Positions 36,660-46,576 of a stretch of DNA of 64,000 nucleotides are shown here, one piece after another. A program made the position numbers and the translations under genes. Under the pieces are notes generated by a model. It made no database searches. It worked only from the letters and a program-made list of their open reading frames with translations, and was not told where the DNA came from. The stretch's first letter is position 1, and every line of letters starts with the position of its first letter. Source of the DNA: Xanthobacteraceae bacterium (GTDB taxonomy: Bacteria > Pseudomonadota > Alphaproteobacteria > Rhizobiales > Xanthobacteraceae); contig JARBUD010000002.1 in assembly GCA_029239875.1 (NCBI GenBank), forward strand, positions 297,549 to 361,548. Reading direction: 5' to 3'.

Positions 36660-37067
36660 CTAGCCTGCATTCTCGGTGGCGAGCGCCTCGACGAGATCGA
36701 CGATGCGGCGGCGGACCTTGGAATCGGCGATCTTCAGGAAGGCGCGGGTGAGCGCCAGGCCCTCGGTCGTGGCGAGGAAATCCGAGACATAGGCGGGCGA
36801 GGCGTCTTCGGCGAAGCCGGCATTGGCGACGCCCACGTTCGGCGCACCCTCGAAGAAGAAGGCGACCGGCACGCCCAGCACGTTGGAGATGTTCTGCAGC
36901 CGGCTGGCGCCGATCCGGTTGGTGCCCTTCTCGTATTTCTGGATCTGCTGGAAGGTGATGCCGAGATTCTCGCCGAGCTTCTCCTGACTCATGCCAATCA
37001 TCATGCGGCGCATGCGCACCCGGCTGCCGACGTGCTTGTCGATTGGATTAGGAGACTTCTTGGTCAT
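36660..37067 (-). CDS. XRE-family transcriptional regulator
   Basis: A 135-residue protein with an N-terminal Cro/CI helix-turn-helix (residues ~12-67: RVRMRRMMIGMSQEKLGENLGITFQQIQKYEKGTNRIG) and a C-terminal helical region (TTEGLALTRAFLKIADSKVRRRIVDLVEAL). Its place between lnt and metK is conserved in Rhizobiales. Targets are not shown. It might regulate metK, but a housekeeping role is equally possible. No obvious palindrome is seen in its own short upstream region. Confidence 0.9.
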   Translation of the reverse strand: MTKKSPNPIDKHVGSRVRMRRMMIGMSQEKLGENLGITFQQIQKYEKGTNRIGASRLQNISNVLGVPVAFFFEGAPNVGVANAGFAEDASPAYVSDFLATTEGLALTRAFLKIADSKVRRRIVDLVEALATENAG

Positions 37068-37179
37068 CGGCTTCCCCGACTGGAAACAAAAAAATACCTC
37101 CCTCCGCCGATCTGGTGGAGAGAAGCAGTGCCCAGGCCCGGTTGCAGTCTAGGCAAAGCTGATCCTACCGTCGATCAAT

Positions 37180-38799
37180 CTAGACGTGCATATCGCGCCG
37201 CCGGAGCGCAATTGCTAGCAATAGGCCCAACACGACGAGGATAAGCGGTATTAAATTGCCGTATGTAGCATATATTGTCGACTTGAGCGTGAGAGGCAGC
37301 GTTCCGTCGAGGATTCCGCGTGCACCCAGAGGTAGCAAGCCGCGGGTCCGGCCGAGCGGGTCGACGATGGCGGAAATGCCGTTATTGGTGACCCGCACCA
37401 GCGGCAGCCCCTGCTCGATCGCCCTGAGTCGCGCCTGCTCGAAATGCTGGTAGGGGCCGGGCGTCAGGCCGAACCAGGCATCGTTGGACATGTTGAGCAG
37501 GAAGCCGGGCCGCTGCCCGTCGGCAAGGCCTTCCGGCATCACCTCGTCGGGGAAGATCGCCTCGTAGCAGATCAGCGGTACCGTCGCCGGCAGGCCGGGA
37601 ATGGCGAGCAGGGAACGCTCCTGCGCCGCCGCGAAGCCGCCGCGCTGCCGGGTGAGCTGCTGGAAGCCCAGCCATTCCATCGTTTCCTGAAACGGCAGGT
37701 ATTCGCCGAAAGGAACGAGGTGTACCTTGTCGGCATTGCCGAGTACCGCCCCGTCGGAGCCGATCACCCTGAGGCTGTTGAACACGTCGGGGCGCGCGCG
37801 GGTCGGGTCCGGCTTGATGCGCGCGGCGCCGGTGATCAGCGTCGTGCCGTCCGGCAGCAGGTCCGAGATGCGCGCGATCGCCTCCGGCTCGTGCTCGAGG
37901 AAGAACGGAAAGGCCGATTCCGGCCAGAACAGATGGGTGACGCCGTCGAGCCCGCCCTGGCTCTGGCTCGTCGCGACATAGAGGTCCATCACCGTGCGGC
38001 GGGCGTCGTAGCGGAACTTCGCGCCCTGCGGCAGGTCAGGCTGCATTAGCCGCAGCCGCGCCCCGGGCACGTCGCCGACTTGCGTTGTGGCGAGCCGCCA
38101 CTGGCCGGCGCCCCACAGCGCTGCCAGCACGAGTACGGCGAGCGCCAGCGGCACCCGCCGGGCGCGGGCGGAGAATTGTCCGTCGAACAGCGCGGCAGGC
38201 GCCGCCAGCGTCGCCAAAGTGAGGAAGCACAGCCCCAGCAGCCCGATCACCGAAGCGGCCTGGGCGAAGCGCAGGTCGCCCGCCAGCGCATAGCCGAAAT
38301 CGTTCCAGGGGAAGCCGGTCAGCGCGATGCCGCGCAGCCATTCGCTCATGGTGAGCGCCACCGCGAAGATCAGCAGCCGCCCCGGTCCCGGCGTCCAGGC
38401 GAGCCGTGCCATGGCGCAGCCGAGGCCGGTGAACAGCGCGAGATAGGCGGGCAGGCCGAGGACGGCGAAGGGCATCAGCCAGGCGAACATGTCGGCCTGG
38501 ACGAGGAATGCCTGGCCGATCCACCACAGGCCGGCGACGAAATAGCCGAAGCCGAACAGCCAGCCGGCGGCGAAGGCTGCGCGCAACGCCCGCGCGAGCG
38601 GGAGCCGTATCGAGGCGTCGATCAGGAACACCAGCACCGGCAAGGTGAGCACCAGCACCGGCCACAGGCCGAAGGGCGGCATGGCGAGCGCGGAGAGCCC
38701 CCCCGCCGCAACCGCGGCGAGCGCGCGCCAGCGCAGCGGCGCCATCCGAAGCAGCTCCGGCGTCAGCATGCGGCGTGCGGCCGATACGCGATAGGCCAC
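37180..38799 (-). CDS. lnt: Apolipoprotein N-acyltransferase
   Basis: Lnt adds the third acyl chain to lipoproteins in the inner membrane. The 539-residue protein has about six N-terminal membrane helices, then a nitrilase-like periplasmic domain with the catalytic Glu (FWPESAFPF), Lys (NADKVHLVPFGEYLPF) and Cys (VPLICYEAIFPD), and a last C-terminal helix. GTG 38799 begins three bases after corC; ATG 38769 is possible. It belongs to the miaB-phoH-ybeY-corC-lnt series. Confidence 0.95.
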   Translation of the reverse strand: MAYRVSAARRMLTPELLRMAPLRWRALAAVAAGGLSALAMPPFGLWPVLVLTLPVLVFLIDASIRLPLARALRAAFAAGWLFGFGYFVAGLWWIGQAFLVQADMFAWLMPFAVLGLPAYLALFTGLGCAMARLAWTPGPGRLLIFAVALTMSEWLRGIALTGFPWNDFGYALAGDLRFAQAASVIGLLGLCFLTLATLAAPAALFDGQFSARARRVPLALAVLVLAALWGAGQWRLATTQVGDVPGARLRLMQPDLPQGAKFRYDARRTVMDLYVATSQSQGGLDGVTHLFWPESAFPFFLEHEPEAIARISDLLPDGTTLITGAARIKPDPTRARPDVFNSLRVIGSDGAVLGNADKVHLVPFGEYLPFQETMEWLGFQQLTRQRGGFAAAQERSLLAIPGLPATVPLICYEAIFPDEVMPEGLADGQRPGFLLNMSNDAWFGLTPGPYQHFEQARLRAIEQGLPLVRVTNNGISAIVDPLGRTRGLLPLGARGILDGTLPLTLKSTIYATYGNLIPLILVVLGLLLAIALRRRDMHV

Positions 38800-38802
38800 G
38801 GC

Positions 38803-40065
38803 TCAGGCGGCATCGGTGCCGCGGGTGCGCCCGGCGCCGAAGGCGCCCTTGTTCTGCTCGGCCGGCGGCGGCAGGCTGCTGCTGGCGGGGCGCTCTTCCG
38901 CACGTTCGGGCCGGCGGCCCTCGCCCGTGAGGGAGCCGCCATTGCCGCCATTCTCGCCGCCACCGGGCGAGAGGCGCAGGCGCTTCACCCGGCGCGGATC
39001 GGCGTCCAGCACCTCGATCTCGAAATTGCCGGGGCCGAGCACGATCTCGCCGCGCACCGGCACGCGGCCGGCCAGCGTGACCAGCAGTCCGCCCAGCGTG
39101 TCGACCTCCTCGGCCTCCTCGCCGAGCGCGAAGGCCGGGTCGACCATCTCGGCGACGTCCTCCAGGCTGGCGCGGGCGTCGGCGATGAAGCTGCCGTCCG
39201 GCTGGCGGGCGATGTCGGGGGTCTCGTCCTCGTCGTGCTCGTCCTCGATGTCGCCGACGATCTCCTCGACCAGGTCCTCCATCGAGACGATGCCGTCGGT
39301 GCCGCCATATTCGTCGATGACGAGGGCGAGGTGGATGCGGCTCGCCTGCATGCTGGCGAGCAGCTCGATCGAGGGCATGGAGGGCGGCACGAACAGCAGC
39401 CGGCGGATCAGCTTGGCGGCGCTGAGCGGCGTGCCGAGGTCGATGGCCTTGAGGTTGAAGCTGGGCACGTGCTTGCCCGCCGGCTGTTCGGCCGGCTTCT
39501 CCTCGGACGGCGTATTCGCAGCGGTGCCGCGTGGCGCCGGGTGGCGCGGCGTCATGGCGCGCTGGGTCAGGTAGGTGACGAGGTCGCGGATGTGGACCAT
39601 GCCGACCGGGTCGTCGAGCGTATCGTCATAGACGACGAGCCGCGAATGGCCGGCATCGGCGAAGACGGTGAGCAGCTCGCCGAGCGAGATGTCCTTCTGC
39701 ACCGCGATGATGTCGGCGCGGGGGACCATGAGGTCGCCGATCCTGAGCTCGCGCAGGTCGAGGATGCTCTTAAGCATCGTCCGCTCGGTCGCCGACAGGT
39801 CGCTTCCGCTCTCGGCGGTCGCGGCGGACAGCACCTCGGCGAGATCGGTGCGTAGCGAGCCGGAGGAGCGCCAGCCGCCGATCAGCGCGCGCAGGCGGTC
39901 GAAGATGCCGCCGCGCGGGTCACCCGAGCGCGCGTCGGCCGGGCTTCGCTGCCCCGTGGTGCCGGAGGAGCCGGTCGCCGAGCCGGTACTTGGCCCGGTA
40001 GTTGAGCCGCTACTCGGCCCTTCGCTGCCTTGGCCGGAGGACGGATTGGAGACGGGGTCGGACAT
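38803..40065 (-). CDS. corC: CBS-domain protein of the CorC/HlyC hemolysin family
   Basis: A 420-residue cytosolic CBS-pair protein. A disordered Ser/Gly/Thr-rich N-terminus (residues 1-50) is unusual. Two CBS motifs follow (RIGDLMVPRADIIAVQ and LVIDEYGGTDGIVSMEDLVEEIVGDIEDEHD), then the C-terminal CorC_HlyC transporter-associated domain (VDTLGGLLVTLAGRVPVRGE). A Pro/Ala-rich insert (PAPRGTAANTPSEEKPAEQ) splits the two CBS parts. The C-terminus is also disordered. A magnesium/cobalt efflux link is known for the family but not shown here. Confidence 0.92.
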   Translation of the reverse strand: MSDPVSNPSSGQGSEGPSSGSTTGPSTGSATGSSGTTGQRSPADARSGDPRGGIFDRLRALIGGWRSSGSLRTDLAEVLSAATAESGSDLSATERTMLKSILDLRELRIGDLMVPRADIIAVQKDISLGELLTVFADAGHSRLVVYDDTLDDPVGMVHIRDLVTYLTQRAMTPRHPAPRGTAANTPSEEKPAEQPAGKHVPSFNLKAIDLGTPLSAAKLIRRLLFVPPSMPSIELLASMQASRIHLALVIDEYGGTDGIVSMEDLVEEIVGDIEDEHDEDETPDIARQPDGSFIADARASLEDVAEMVDPAFALGEEAEEVDTLGGLLVTLAGRVPVRGEIVLGPGNFEIEVLDADPRRVKRLRLSPGGGENGGNGGSLTGEGRRPERAEERPASSSLPPPAEQNKGAFGAGRTRGTDAA

Positions 40066-40070
40066 TGGCC

Positions 40071-40589
40071 TCAGTCGTGTTGATGAACGGGTTCGGTTTC
40101 GGAATAGGGGTCGGGCACGCCGAGCCCGGCGAGGACGCTGCGCTCCATCGCCTCCATCTCCTCAGCGTCCTCAGCGACCTCGTGGTCGTAGCCGAGCAGA
40201 TGCAGCGTACCATGCACCGCCAGATGCGCGAGATGGTCAGCGAAGGGCTTGCCCTCCGCCTCCGCCTCGCGCGCCAGGGTCTCGTAGGCGATGGCGATGT
40301 CGCCGAGATGGGGATCGCCGCCGGCACGCGCCATCTCGGGCGTGGGGAAGGACAGCACGTTGGTGGCGGTGTCCTTACCGCGCCAGTCGCGGTTCAGCGC
40401 GCGGATGGAGGCGTCGTCGGTGAGCTTCACGGCGATCTCGGCGCCGTCGATGTCGAGCTCGTATTCGCTCGACGCGCCCACGCAGGCGGCGTCGACGGCG
40501 CGGGTGACGAGGCCGGCAGCACCGGGGAAGCCCGACCAGGCGTCGGCCTCCACGAGTACGTCGACCTCGATCCTACTGTCGTCGCTCAT
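40071..40589 (-). CDS. ybeY: Endoribonuclease YbeY
   Basis: Metal-dependent endoribonuclease needed for 16S rRNA 3'-end maturation and ribosome quality control. The 172-residue protein has the H-X3-H-X5-H zinc motif in HLAVHGTLHLLGYDHE and TATNVLSFP upstream. Its ATG overlaps the phoH stop by four bases (ATGA); corC follows after five bases. Confidence 0.95.
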   Translation of the reverse strand: MSDDSRIEVDVLVEADAWSGFPGAAGLVTRAVDAACVGASSEYELDIDGAEIAVKLTDDASIRALNRDWRGKDTATNVLSFPTPEMARAGGDPHLGDIAIAYETLAREAEAEGKPFADHLAHLAVHGTLHLLGYDHEVAEDAEEMEAMERSVLAGLGVPDPYSETEPVHQHD

Positions 40590-41701
40590 CGCGGCGGGGC
40601 CTCGGTTGCACCGGCGGCCTTCCGGTCATAGGCGGCCACGATGCGCCCGACGAGCTCGTGGCGCACCACGTCGGCGGAATTGAACTTGCAGACCTCGACG
40701 CCCTCGACGTCCTTGAGCAGCGCGACGGCCTCGGCGAGGCCGGAGGTCTGGCCGGGCGGCAGGTCGACCTGGCTCGGGTCGCCGGTGATGATCATATGCG
40801 AGTTCTCGCCCAGGCGGGTGAGAAACATCTTCATCTGCATCGAGGTGGTGTTCTGCGCCTCGTCGAGGATGACGCAGGCATTGGCCAGCGTGCGCCCGCG
40901 CATGAAGGCGAGCGGGGCGATCTCGATCTCGCCCGAGGTGAGCGCGCGCTCGACGAAGGCGCGGTCCATCAGATCGTGCAGCGCGTCGTAGATCGGGCGC
41001 AGATAGGGATCGACCTTCTCCTTCATGTCGCCTGGCAGAAAGCCGAGCCGCTCGCCGGCTTCCACCGCCGGGCGGGAGAGGATGAGCCGGTCGACCACGC
41101 GCCGCTCCAGCAGATGGACGGCATAGGCGACCGCCAGCCAGGTCTTGCCGGTACCGGCCGGGCCGACGCCGAAGACCAGCGTATGGCGCTTGAGCGCGCG
41201 TATATAGGCGTCCTGCGCGGCGGTGCGGGCGCGCACCGGGCGCCGGCGGAGCTGGATCTCGTCGAAGCTCTGCTTCTTGGTCGCCGGGTCGAACTCGAAC
41301 AGGAAGCCCTGCGCCGCGGCTTCGCGCAGCACGCCCTCGACGTCGCCGGGCAGCAGTTCGACGCCCTTCTTCAGGCGGGCGTAGAGCGTCTCCAGTACGT
41401 GGCGGGCCTGCTCGCAGGCCTCACGCGGACCTTCCAGCGTGACGTGGTTGCCGCGCTGCTCGGCGACGATCTCCAGCCGCCGCTCGATCAGCGCGAGGTT
41501 CTGGCCGTAATGGCCGAAGAGCTGGCTGGCCAGGCGGTTGTCGTCGAAGGCGAGCACGATCTGGCTCGGCGTTTCCTCGGTCGTCTCGATCCACTGCGCG
41601 CTGGGGCGCGGTGCCGTCTGCGTCGGAGATCCCGCGGGAGTGCCCGCGCGGGCGGCTACCAAGGCACGTTCCGTATCAGATCCACCTCGACGCACGCTCA
41701 C
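40586..41701 (-). CDS. phoH: PhoH family ATPase/RNA helicase-like protein
   Basis: A 371-residue PhoH-like protein. Walker A is [17 protein letters not shown], Walker B is [14 protein letters not shown], and [10 protein letters not shown] follows. An N-terminal KH-like region (residues ~40-125) is seen in this longer Rhizobiales type. Members bind ATP and often pair with YbeY, suggesting RNA processing. The start is GTG 41701, whose GTGA overlaps the miaB stop. Confidence 0.94.
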   Translation of the reverse strand: MSVRRGGSDTERALVAARAGTPAGSPTQTAPRPSAQWIETTEETPSQIVLAFDDNRLASQLFGHYGQNLALIERRLEIVAEQRGNHVTLEGPREACEQARHVLETLYARLKKGVELLPGDVEGVLREAAAQGFLFEFDPATKKQSFDEIQLRRRPVRARTAAQDAYIRALKRHTLVFGVGPAGTGKTWLAVAYAVHLLERRVVDRLILSRPAVEAGERLGFLPGDMKEKVDPYLRPIYDALHDLMDRAFVERALTSGEIEIAPLAFMRGRTLANACVILDEAQNTTSMQMKMFLTRLGENSHMIITGDPSQVDLPPGQTSGLAEAVALLKDVEGVEVCKFNSADVVRHELVGRIVAAYDRKAAGATEAPPR

Positions 41702-43128
41702 GCCTCCAGCTTCTCGCTCTGCCTTATGAAACGCGATTCACTCTCCGAACGTTCGGCGAAGAATTCCCCGCCGAGTATGTCGCCCGAAAGACTCTTGGTG
41801 CTGACCTCGCGCACTTCCACCGTGGCCAGTGTGCCGATCGCCTCGATGGGCGCCTCGACGACGACGGATTGCAGATAAGGCGAGCGGCCGATGAGCTGGC
41901 CGGGGAAGCGGCCCGGCTTCTCCAGCAGGATCTCGAAGCGCTGGCCGCGGCAGGCGGCGTCGAAGGCCGCCTTCTGCCTGTCGAGCAGGGCCTGGAGCGC
42001 GTGGATGCGCGCCGACTTCACCTCTTCGGGAAGCTGCGCCTCCATCCCCGCCGCCGGTGTGCCCGGGCGCGGGGAGTACTTGAACGAGAAGGCGGAGGCG
42101 AAGCCGACCTTTTCGACGAGGTCCATGGTGTCGGCGAAATCCTCGTCGGTCTCGCCGGGGAAGCCGACGATGAAGTCGGAGGAGAAGGCGATGTCGGGTC
42201 GTGCCGCGCGCACCTTTTCGACGATGTCGAAGAACAGCTCGCGGTCGTGCTTGCGGTTCATCGCCGCGAGGATGCGGTTGGAACCGGACTGCACCGGCAG
42301 ATGCAGGTAGGGCATGAGCGCGGGCATGTCGCGATGGGCGGCGATCAGTTCCTCGTCCATGTCGCGGGGATGGCTGGTGGTGTAGCGCACGCGGGCGATG
42401 CCGGGCACATCGGCGACCCGGCGCACCAGCTCGGCGAGGTTGGCGCTGCGCCCGCCGGCATCGAGGCCGTGATAGGCGTTGACGTTCTGGCCGATCAGCG
42501 TGACCTCGCGCACCCCGGCATCGGCGAGGCGGACCACCTCGTCGAGGATCTTCGAGAGCGGGCGCGAGACCTCGGCGCCGCGCGTATAGGGCACGACGCA
42601 GAAGGTGCAGAACTTGTCGCAGCCTTCCTGCACGGTGACGAAGGCGGCTGGCCCCCGCTTGGCGATGGCGGCCGATGTCGGCGGGGGCAGGAAGTCGAAC
42701 TTGTCCTCGACCGGGAACTCGGTCTCGACCAGCTTGGCGCGCTTGCCGCTGCCGTCGCGGCGGGCCTGCGCCTGCGCGACCAGCTCGGGCAGCTTGTGGT
42801 AGCTCTGCGGGCCGACCACGAGGTCGACCGTGCGGGCGCGCTTGATGATCTCGGCGCCCTCGGCCTGTGCCACGCAGCCGGCGACCGCCACCATCTGGCT
42901 GCGGCCGGCTTCCTCCTGCGCCTTCCGCAGGCGCCCGAGCTCGGAATAGACCTTCTCGGCCGCCTTCTCGCGGATATGGCAGGTGTTGAGGATGACGAGG
43001 TCGGCGTCGTCCGGGCTGTCGGTCTCGACAAAGCCCTCCTTCGCCAGCGTGTCCGTCATGCGCTGGGCGTCATAGACGTTCATCTGGCAGCCGAAGGAAC
43101 GGACGTAAAGCTTGCGCGGTTCAGTCAT
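41698..43128 (-). CDS. miaB: tRNA-2-methylthio-N6-dimethylallyladenosine synthase MiaB
   Basis: Radical-SAM methylthiotransferase that modifies A37 of certain tRNAs. The 476-residue protein has the UPF0004 domain ([20 protein letters not shown] and AGCVAQAEG, whose cysteines hold the auxiliary cluster), the radical-SAM CxxxCxxC in [16 protein letters not shown], and the C-terminal TRAM domain. It is the first gene of the miaB-phoH-ybeY-corC-lnt series; 251 bases upstream hold no gene. Confidence 0.97.
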   Translation of the reverse strand: MTEPRKLYVRSFGCQMNVYDAQRMTDTLAKEGFVETDSPDDADLVILNTCHIREKAAEKVYSELGRLRKAQEEAGRSQMVAVAGCVAQAEGAEIIKRARTVDLVVGPQSYHKLPELVAQAQARRDGSGKRAKLVETEFPVEDKFDFLPPPTSAAIAKRGPAAFVTVQEGCDKFCTFCVVPYTRGAEVSRPLSKILDEVVRLADAGVREVTLIGQNVNAYHGLDAGGRSANLAELVRRVADVPGIARVRYTTSHPRDMDEELIAAHRDMPALMPYLHLPVQSGSNRILAAMNRKHDRELFFDIVEKVRAARPDIAFSSDFIVGFPGETDEDFADTMDLVEKVGFASAFSFKYSPRPGTPAAGMEAQLPEEVKSARIHALQALLDRQKAAFDAACRGQRFEILLEKPGRFPGQLIGRSPYLQSVVVEAPIEAIGTLATVEVREVSTKSLSGDILGGEFFAERSESESRFIRQSEKLEA

Positions 43129-43379
43129 TGCGTCTCGATCGACCCGGCCGCGACGCTTCCTTCACGGAATCCGCGGCAACTTTCCTTGAAATCCGAGCGC
43201 ACGAGCGTCGCGCCCCACTCGCAGGCGCCCCCGCACATCGCTGCTCGCTCACAGGTCGAGATCGTCTACGTCTCCACGGATGACACCTATGGTCCCTGTG
43301 TAACGGGATTCCCGGAAAAAGGGAATGCGGCCGAGGGGCGAGAACCCACAAGCAGGCGTTACTTGCGGCAAGATTCCGC

Positions 43380-44141
43380 TCAAACCGAACGCCCGGTCAG
43401 CGCACCCGCCAGCATGATCCGCGCGGCGGTCTCGGCATGGAGCGTCGCCGCCTTGCGGTCGTCCGCCGGCAGCGGCGCGCCGAAATGCAGCTCCACATCC
43501 ACCGCCCCGCGCTTCAGCACGTCGAAGAGGTGCGGGGCGAGGTCCATGTCGCCATACCAGGCGAGCCGCGGCCGGCGCGGGCGGCCGAGCGGGATGCCTC
43601 CTTGGCCGACATAGGCGATGGCGAGCGGCTGGATGGTGGCGTCCTCTCCCATACTCTGGCGGGCGGCGCCGACCAGCGCCGAGCGGAAGGGCAGCACGCG
43701 GTTGCCGTCGCTCGACGTGCCCTCGGCGAACAGCACGACGGGATCGCCGCCGTTCATCCGCTCGGCCATCTCGCCGGCGACCTTGCCGGTCGCGCTACGC
43801 GAGGCGCGGTCGACGAAGATGGTACGCTGGAGCTTGGCCAGCAGCCCGACGCCCGGCCAGCCGGCGACCTCGCTCTTGGCGACGAAGCACAGCGGCAGGC
43901 GCGAGCCGAGCACGGGTATGTCGAGCCAGGAGACGTGGTTGGAGACGATGAGCAGCGGGCGCGCCGGCGAGGGTGCGCCGACCACCGTCACCCGCACGCC
44001 GACGAGGGCCAGCACCAAGCGGTGATAGAGCACCGGGATGGTGCGGCGGGTCGGCAGCTTCAGCTTCACCGAGGCCCACTGGAGCGGAATGCCGACGAGG
44101 GTGATCAGCACCACCGGCACGAGCACCAGCCAGGCGCGCAC
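43380..44141 (-). CDS. 1-acyl-sn-glycerol-3-phosphate acyltransferase (PlsC family)
   Basis: Membrane-bound acyltransferase of phospholipid or ornithine-lipid synthesis. The 253-residue protein has an N-terminal hydrophobic segment, the catalytic NHVSWLD (NHX4D), FVAKSEVAGWP, and the substrate-binding FAEGTSSDGNRVLPFRSAL. Start GTG 44141, three bases after the fur stop, so probably co-transcribed with fur. It may be OlsA-like; PlsC and OlsA cannot be separated here. Confidence 0.9.
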   Translation of the reverse strand: MRAWLVLVPVVLITLVGIPLQWASVKLKLPTRRTIPVLYHRLVLALVGVRVTVVGAPSPARPLLIVSNHVSWLDIPVLGSRLPLCFVAKSEVAGWPGVGLLAKLQRTIFVDRASRSATGKVAGEMAERMNGGDPVVLFAEGTSSDGNRVLPFRSALVGAARQSMGEDATIQPLAIAYVGQGGIPLGRPRRPRLAWYGDMDLAPHLFDVLKRGAVDVELHFGAPLPADDRKAATLHAETAARIMLAGALTGRSV

Positions 44142-44144
44142 GGC

Positions 44145-44591
44145 TCAGCCCTTCGGTTCGTCGGCGGGCTTGGGCTTGTCGAGGGGGATCCCGTAGAGCT
44201 CGAGCCGGTGGCCGACCAGCCGGTAGCCGAGCTTGCGCGCGATCTCCTCCTGCAGGTGCTCGATCTCCTCCGAGCGGAACTCCACCACATGGCCGGAGCG
44301 CAGGTCGATGAGGTGGTCGTGGTGCTCGTCCGGCACCGGCTCGTAGCGCGAGCGGCCGTCGCGGAAATCGTGGCGGGCGATGATGCCGGCGTCCTCGAAC
44401 AGCTTCACCGTCCGGTAGACGGTGGAGATGGAGATGCGGTCGTCGACCGCCGCGGCGCGCCGGTGCAGTTCCTCCACGTCGGGATGGTCCTGCGCGTCGG
44501 CGATGATGCGCGCGATGACGCGACGCTGGTCGGTCATGCGCAGGCCGAGCGTGACGCAGGCTTCCTCGATCGCGGTCGGCTTGTCGTTCAT
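44145..44591 (-). CDS. fur: Fur/Mur family metalloregulator
   Basis: A 148-residue Fur-superfamily repressor. The winged-helix domain (RMTDQRRVIARIIADAQDHPDVEELHRR...ISISTVYRTVKLFEDAGII) and the metal-binding HHDHLIDLRSGHVVEF motif are present. The structural CxxC zinc pairs of E. coli Fur are absent; only one Cys (residue 12) occurs, as in rhizobial Mur, which senses manganese. So Mur function is as likely as iron sensing. plsC follows it. Confidence 0.92.
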   Translation of the reverse strand: MNDKPTAIEEACVTLGLRMTDQRRVIARIIADAQDHPDVEELHRRAAAVDDRISISTVYRTVKLFEDAGIIARHDFRDGRSRYEPVPDEHHDHLIDLRSGHVVEFRSEEIEHLQEEIARKLGYRLVGHRLELYGIPLDKPKPADEPKG

Positions 44592-44656
44592 CCGTCAGTC
44601 CGTCTTGGGTCCCCGACGCCTTATGGCGCAGCGCGCCGGCCGAGGGCAATCTCTAC

Positions 44657-45151
44657 CTAGGCGATATCCCGCCGCATGGTCAGCGCGGCGACCGCTTCGC
44701 CCCCGGCCTTGTGATAATACCCCTTGCGGCGGCCGATTTCACGGAAACCGGTGCGGGCATAGAGGTGCAGCGCCGAGACGTTGCCCTCCTCCACCTCCAG
44801 GAACACCGTGGTGAAGCCTTCCGCCGCCAGGGCGCCAAAGGCCGCCTCGACGAGGCGCCGGGCGATTCCCTCGCCCCGCCGCGCGGACGTCACCGCCACC
44901 GAGAGGATCTCGGTCTCCGGGGCGACGCCGCTGAGCAGGATGAAGCCGATCGGCGCGCCGGAAGGCCCGTCCGTCGCCACCAGGCAGCGGCTGAGCCGGT
45001 TGGCCAGCAGGCGCTCGAACTCGGCGGCATCCCAGCCGACGTGGAAGGATTGGGCATGCAGCCGCGCCAGCACCTCGGCATCGCCCGCGCGGGCCCGACG
45101 CAGCGCCACCTCGCGGCGGCGCAGCCCGAGCCGGGTCAGCAGCCCGATCAT
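44657..45151 (-). CDS. rimI: Ribosomal-protein-alanine N-acetyltransferase RimI
   Basis: A 164-residue GNAT acetyltransferase of the RimI type, which acetylates the N-terminal Ala of ribosomal protein S18. The acetyl-CoA loop VTSARRGEGIARRLVEAA and FLEVEEGNVSALHLYARTGFREIGRRKGYY are characteristic. It overlaps the tsaB stop by four bases (ATGA), as in many alphaproteobacteria; true S18 specificity is inferred from this context. Confidence 0.92.
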   Translation of the reverse strand: MIGLLTRLGLRRREVALRRARAGDAEVLARLHAQSFHVGWDAAEFERLLANRLSRCLVATDGPSGAPIGFILLSGVAPETEILSVAVTSARRGEGIARRLVEAAFGALAAEGFTTVFLEVEEGNVSALHLYARTGFREIGRRKGYYHKAGGEAVAALTMRRDIA

Positions 45152-45831
45152 CGGCGGGCGATCCGCTGGGCGGTCTGCGGCTTGGCGTCGGCGTCGCGCA
45201 GATAGAGCGGGCGCGGCTCGGAGCGGGCGGGATCGGCGACACCGGCAAGGCGGGCGAGCCAGACCGGGTCGGGCATGGTCTCGATCTGGATTTCCACCGG
45301 CAATCGTTCGCCGGACGGCCAGGCCTCGGTGAGGAGCCGCGCCCCGGAGCCGACGAGCCGTACCGGACCGTTGGCGATCGAGCGGGCCGCGTCCCGCACC
45401 GACGTGGCGCGCGGGGTGACCAGTACCCGTCCCGCGGCGCCGATCATCTGAAGATAGACATTGCCGTGGCGGGCATCGATGGCGGCGGCGACCGGTACGC
45501 GGTCGTCCTGCGCCAGCAGCGGCGCGGCGAGCACGGTGAGCGTGGGAATGCCGATCACCGGCTTGCCGGTGGCGAGGCCGAAGCCGCGCGCGGCGGAGAT
45601 GCCGACGCGCAGCCCGGTGAAGCTGCCCGGGCCGACGGTGACGGCGAAGGCATCGACGTCGGAGATCGCGACCTCCGCCTCGTCCAGCGCGCGCTCGACC
45701 ATGGGGATCAGCGCCTCGGCATGGCCGCGCGCCATGCGCTCCTGCAGGCGCACCAGCGTACGGTCGCCGTCGAGCTCGTGCAGCGCGACGGAGCAGGCTT
45801 CAAGCGCGGTGTCGAGGGCGAGAATCAGCAT
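45148..45831 (-). CDS. tsaB: tRNA threonylcarbamoyladenosine biosynthesis protein TsaB
   Basis: TsaB is the platform protein of the t6A37 complex with TsaD and TsaE. The 227-residue ASKHA-fold protein begins MLILALDTALEACSVAL and has AFAVTVGPGSFTGLRVGISAARGFGLATG. ATG 45831 is chosen on the family N-terminus; a GTG two codons upstream is possible. It is coupled to rimI. Confidence 0.93.
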   Translation of the reverse strand: MLILALDTALEACSVALHELDGDRTLVRLQERMARGHAEALIPMVERALDEAEVAISDVDAFAVTVGPGSFTGLRVGISAARGFGLATGKPVIGIPTLTVLAAPLLAQDDRVPVAAAIDARHGNVYLQMIGAAGRVLVTPRATSVRDAARSIANGPVRLVGSGARLLTEAWPSGERLPVEIQIETMPDPVWLARLAGVADPARSEPRPLYLRDADAKPQTAQRIARR

Positions 45832-45900
45832 GGTCACATACCTGTCGCGCCCACCATGCGCACCGGCGCCGCCGAAGGGAAGGGCGCGCGTTGACTGCGT

Positions 45901-45998
45901 GCTTCGAGGCCGCCCTTCGGGCGGCACCTCAGCATGAGGAACGTGGTTCGACGACCTTCCTCATCCTGAGGTGCGAGCGCCAGCGAGCCTCGAAGGAC
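45901..45998. repeat. Family A palindromic repeat, inside-out variant (copy 4)
   Basis: Here the order is reversed: GCTTCGAGG...GGCACCTCAGCATGAGG, then CCTCATCCTGAGGTGC...GCCTCGAAGG. The CACCTCAGCATGAGG arm carries one change from the standard sequence. Confidence 0.75.
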
Positions 45999-46021
45999 GC
46001 ACAACGTTGCCGTTTGCTCCC

Positions 46022-46576
46022 TCAGACCGGGCGGACTTCCACCACGTCCGGCACGAAATGGCGCAGCAGGTTCTCGATGCCGTTCTTCAGCGTGGCGGTG
46101 GAGGACGGGCAGCCCGAGCAGGAGCCCTTCATGCCGAGATAGACCACGCCGTCCTTGTAGCCGCGGAAGGTGATGTCGCCGCCGTCATTTGCGACGGCCG
46201 GCCGCACGCGGGTGTCGATCAGCTCGCGGATGGTGTCGACCACGCCGGCGTCCTTCTCCTCGTAGAAGGCGTCGTCCGCGGTGTGCTCATGGTCTTCCGG
46301 CAGCACCGGCTGGCCGGAAACGAAGTGCTCCATGATGGCGCCGAGGATGGCCGGCTTGAGATGGGCCCATTCGCCCTTCTCCTTGGTCACGGTGACGAAG
46401 TCCGAGCCGAAGAACACGCCGGCGACGCCCGGCACCTCGAACAGGCGCGTGGCGAGCGGCGAGCGCGCGGCCTCGTCCGTGTCGCGGGCCTCGAAGGTGC
46501 CGTGGCCGAGCACGGTGCGGCCGGGCAGGAACTTCAGCGTGGCGGGGTTCGGGGTGGCTTCGGTCTGGATGAACAT
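46022..46576 (-). CDS. NifU-like Fe-S scaffold/carrier protein (Nfu)
   Basis: A 184-residue Nfu protein that carries Fe-S clusters to client enzymes. It has an N-terminal Nfu domain (FIQTEATPNPATLKFLPG) and a C-terminal NifU domain with the cluster-binding GSCSGCPSSTATLKNGIE (CxxC). ATG 46576 (MFIQTEATPNP) is the usual family start. It may act with radical-SAM MiaB. It is preceded by a 250-base gap holding a family C repeat. Confidence 0.95.
   Translation of the reverse strand: MFIQTEATPNPATLKFLPGRTVLGHGTFEARDTDEAARSPLATRLFEVPGVAGVFFGSDFVTVTKEKGEWAHLKPAILGAIMEHFVSGQPVLPEDHEHTADDAFYEEKDAGVVDTIRELIDTRVRPAVANDGGDITFRGYKDGVVYLGMKGSCSGCPSSTATLKNGIENLLRHFVPDVVEVRPV

Noticed and set aside
37068..37110. 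A7 run near 37085 as an intrinsic terminator for lnt
   Set aside because: The preceding stem is only about four base pairs, too weak to call.
34821..37244. Very long open frame on the plus strand across trmB, metK and xre
   Set aside because: It is antisense to three intact, well-conserved genes; high G+C with GC-rich third positions leaves the complementary frame open. Its product is His/Gly/Arg-rich without motifs.
41611..43614. Long plus-strand frame opposite miaB
   Set aside because: Antisense shadow of MiaB, which has all cluster-binding cysteines.
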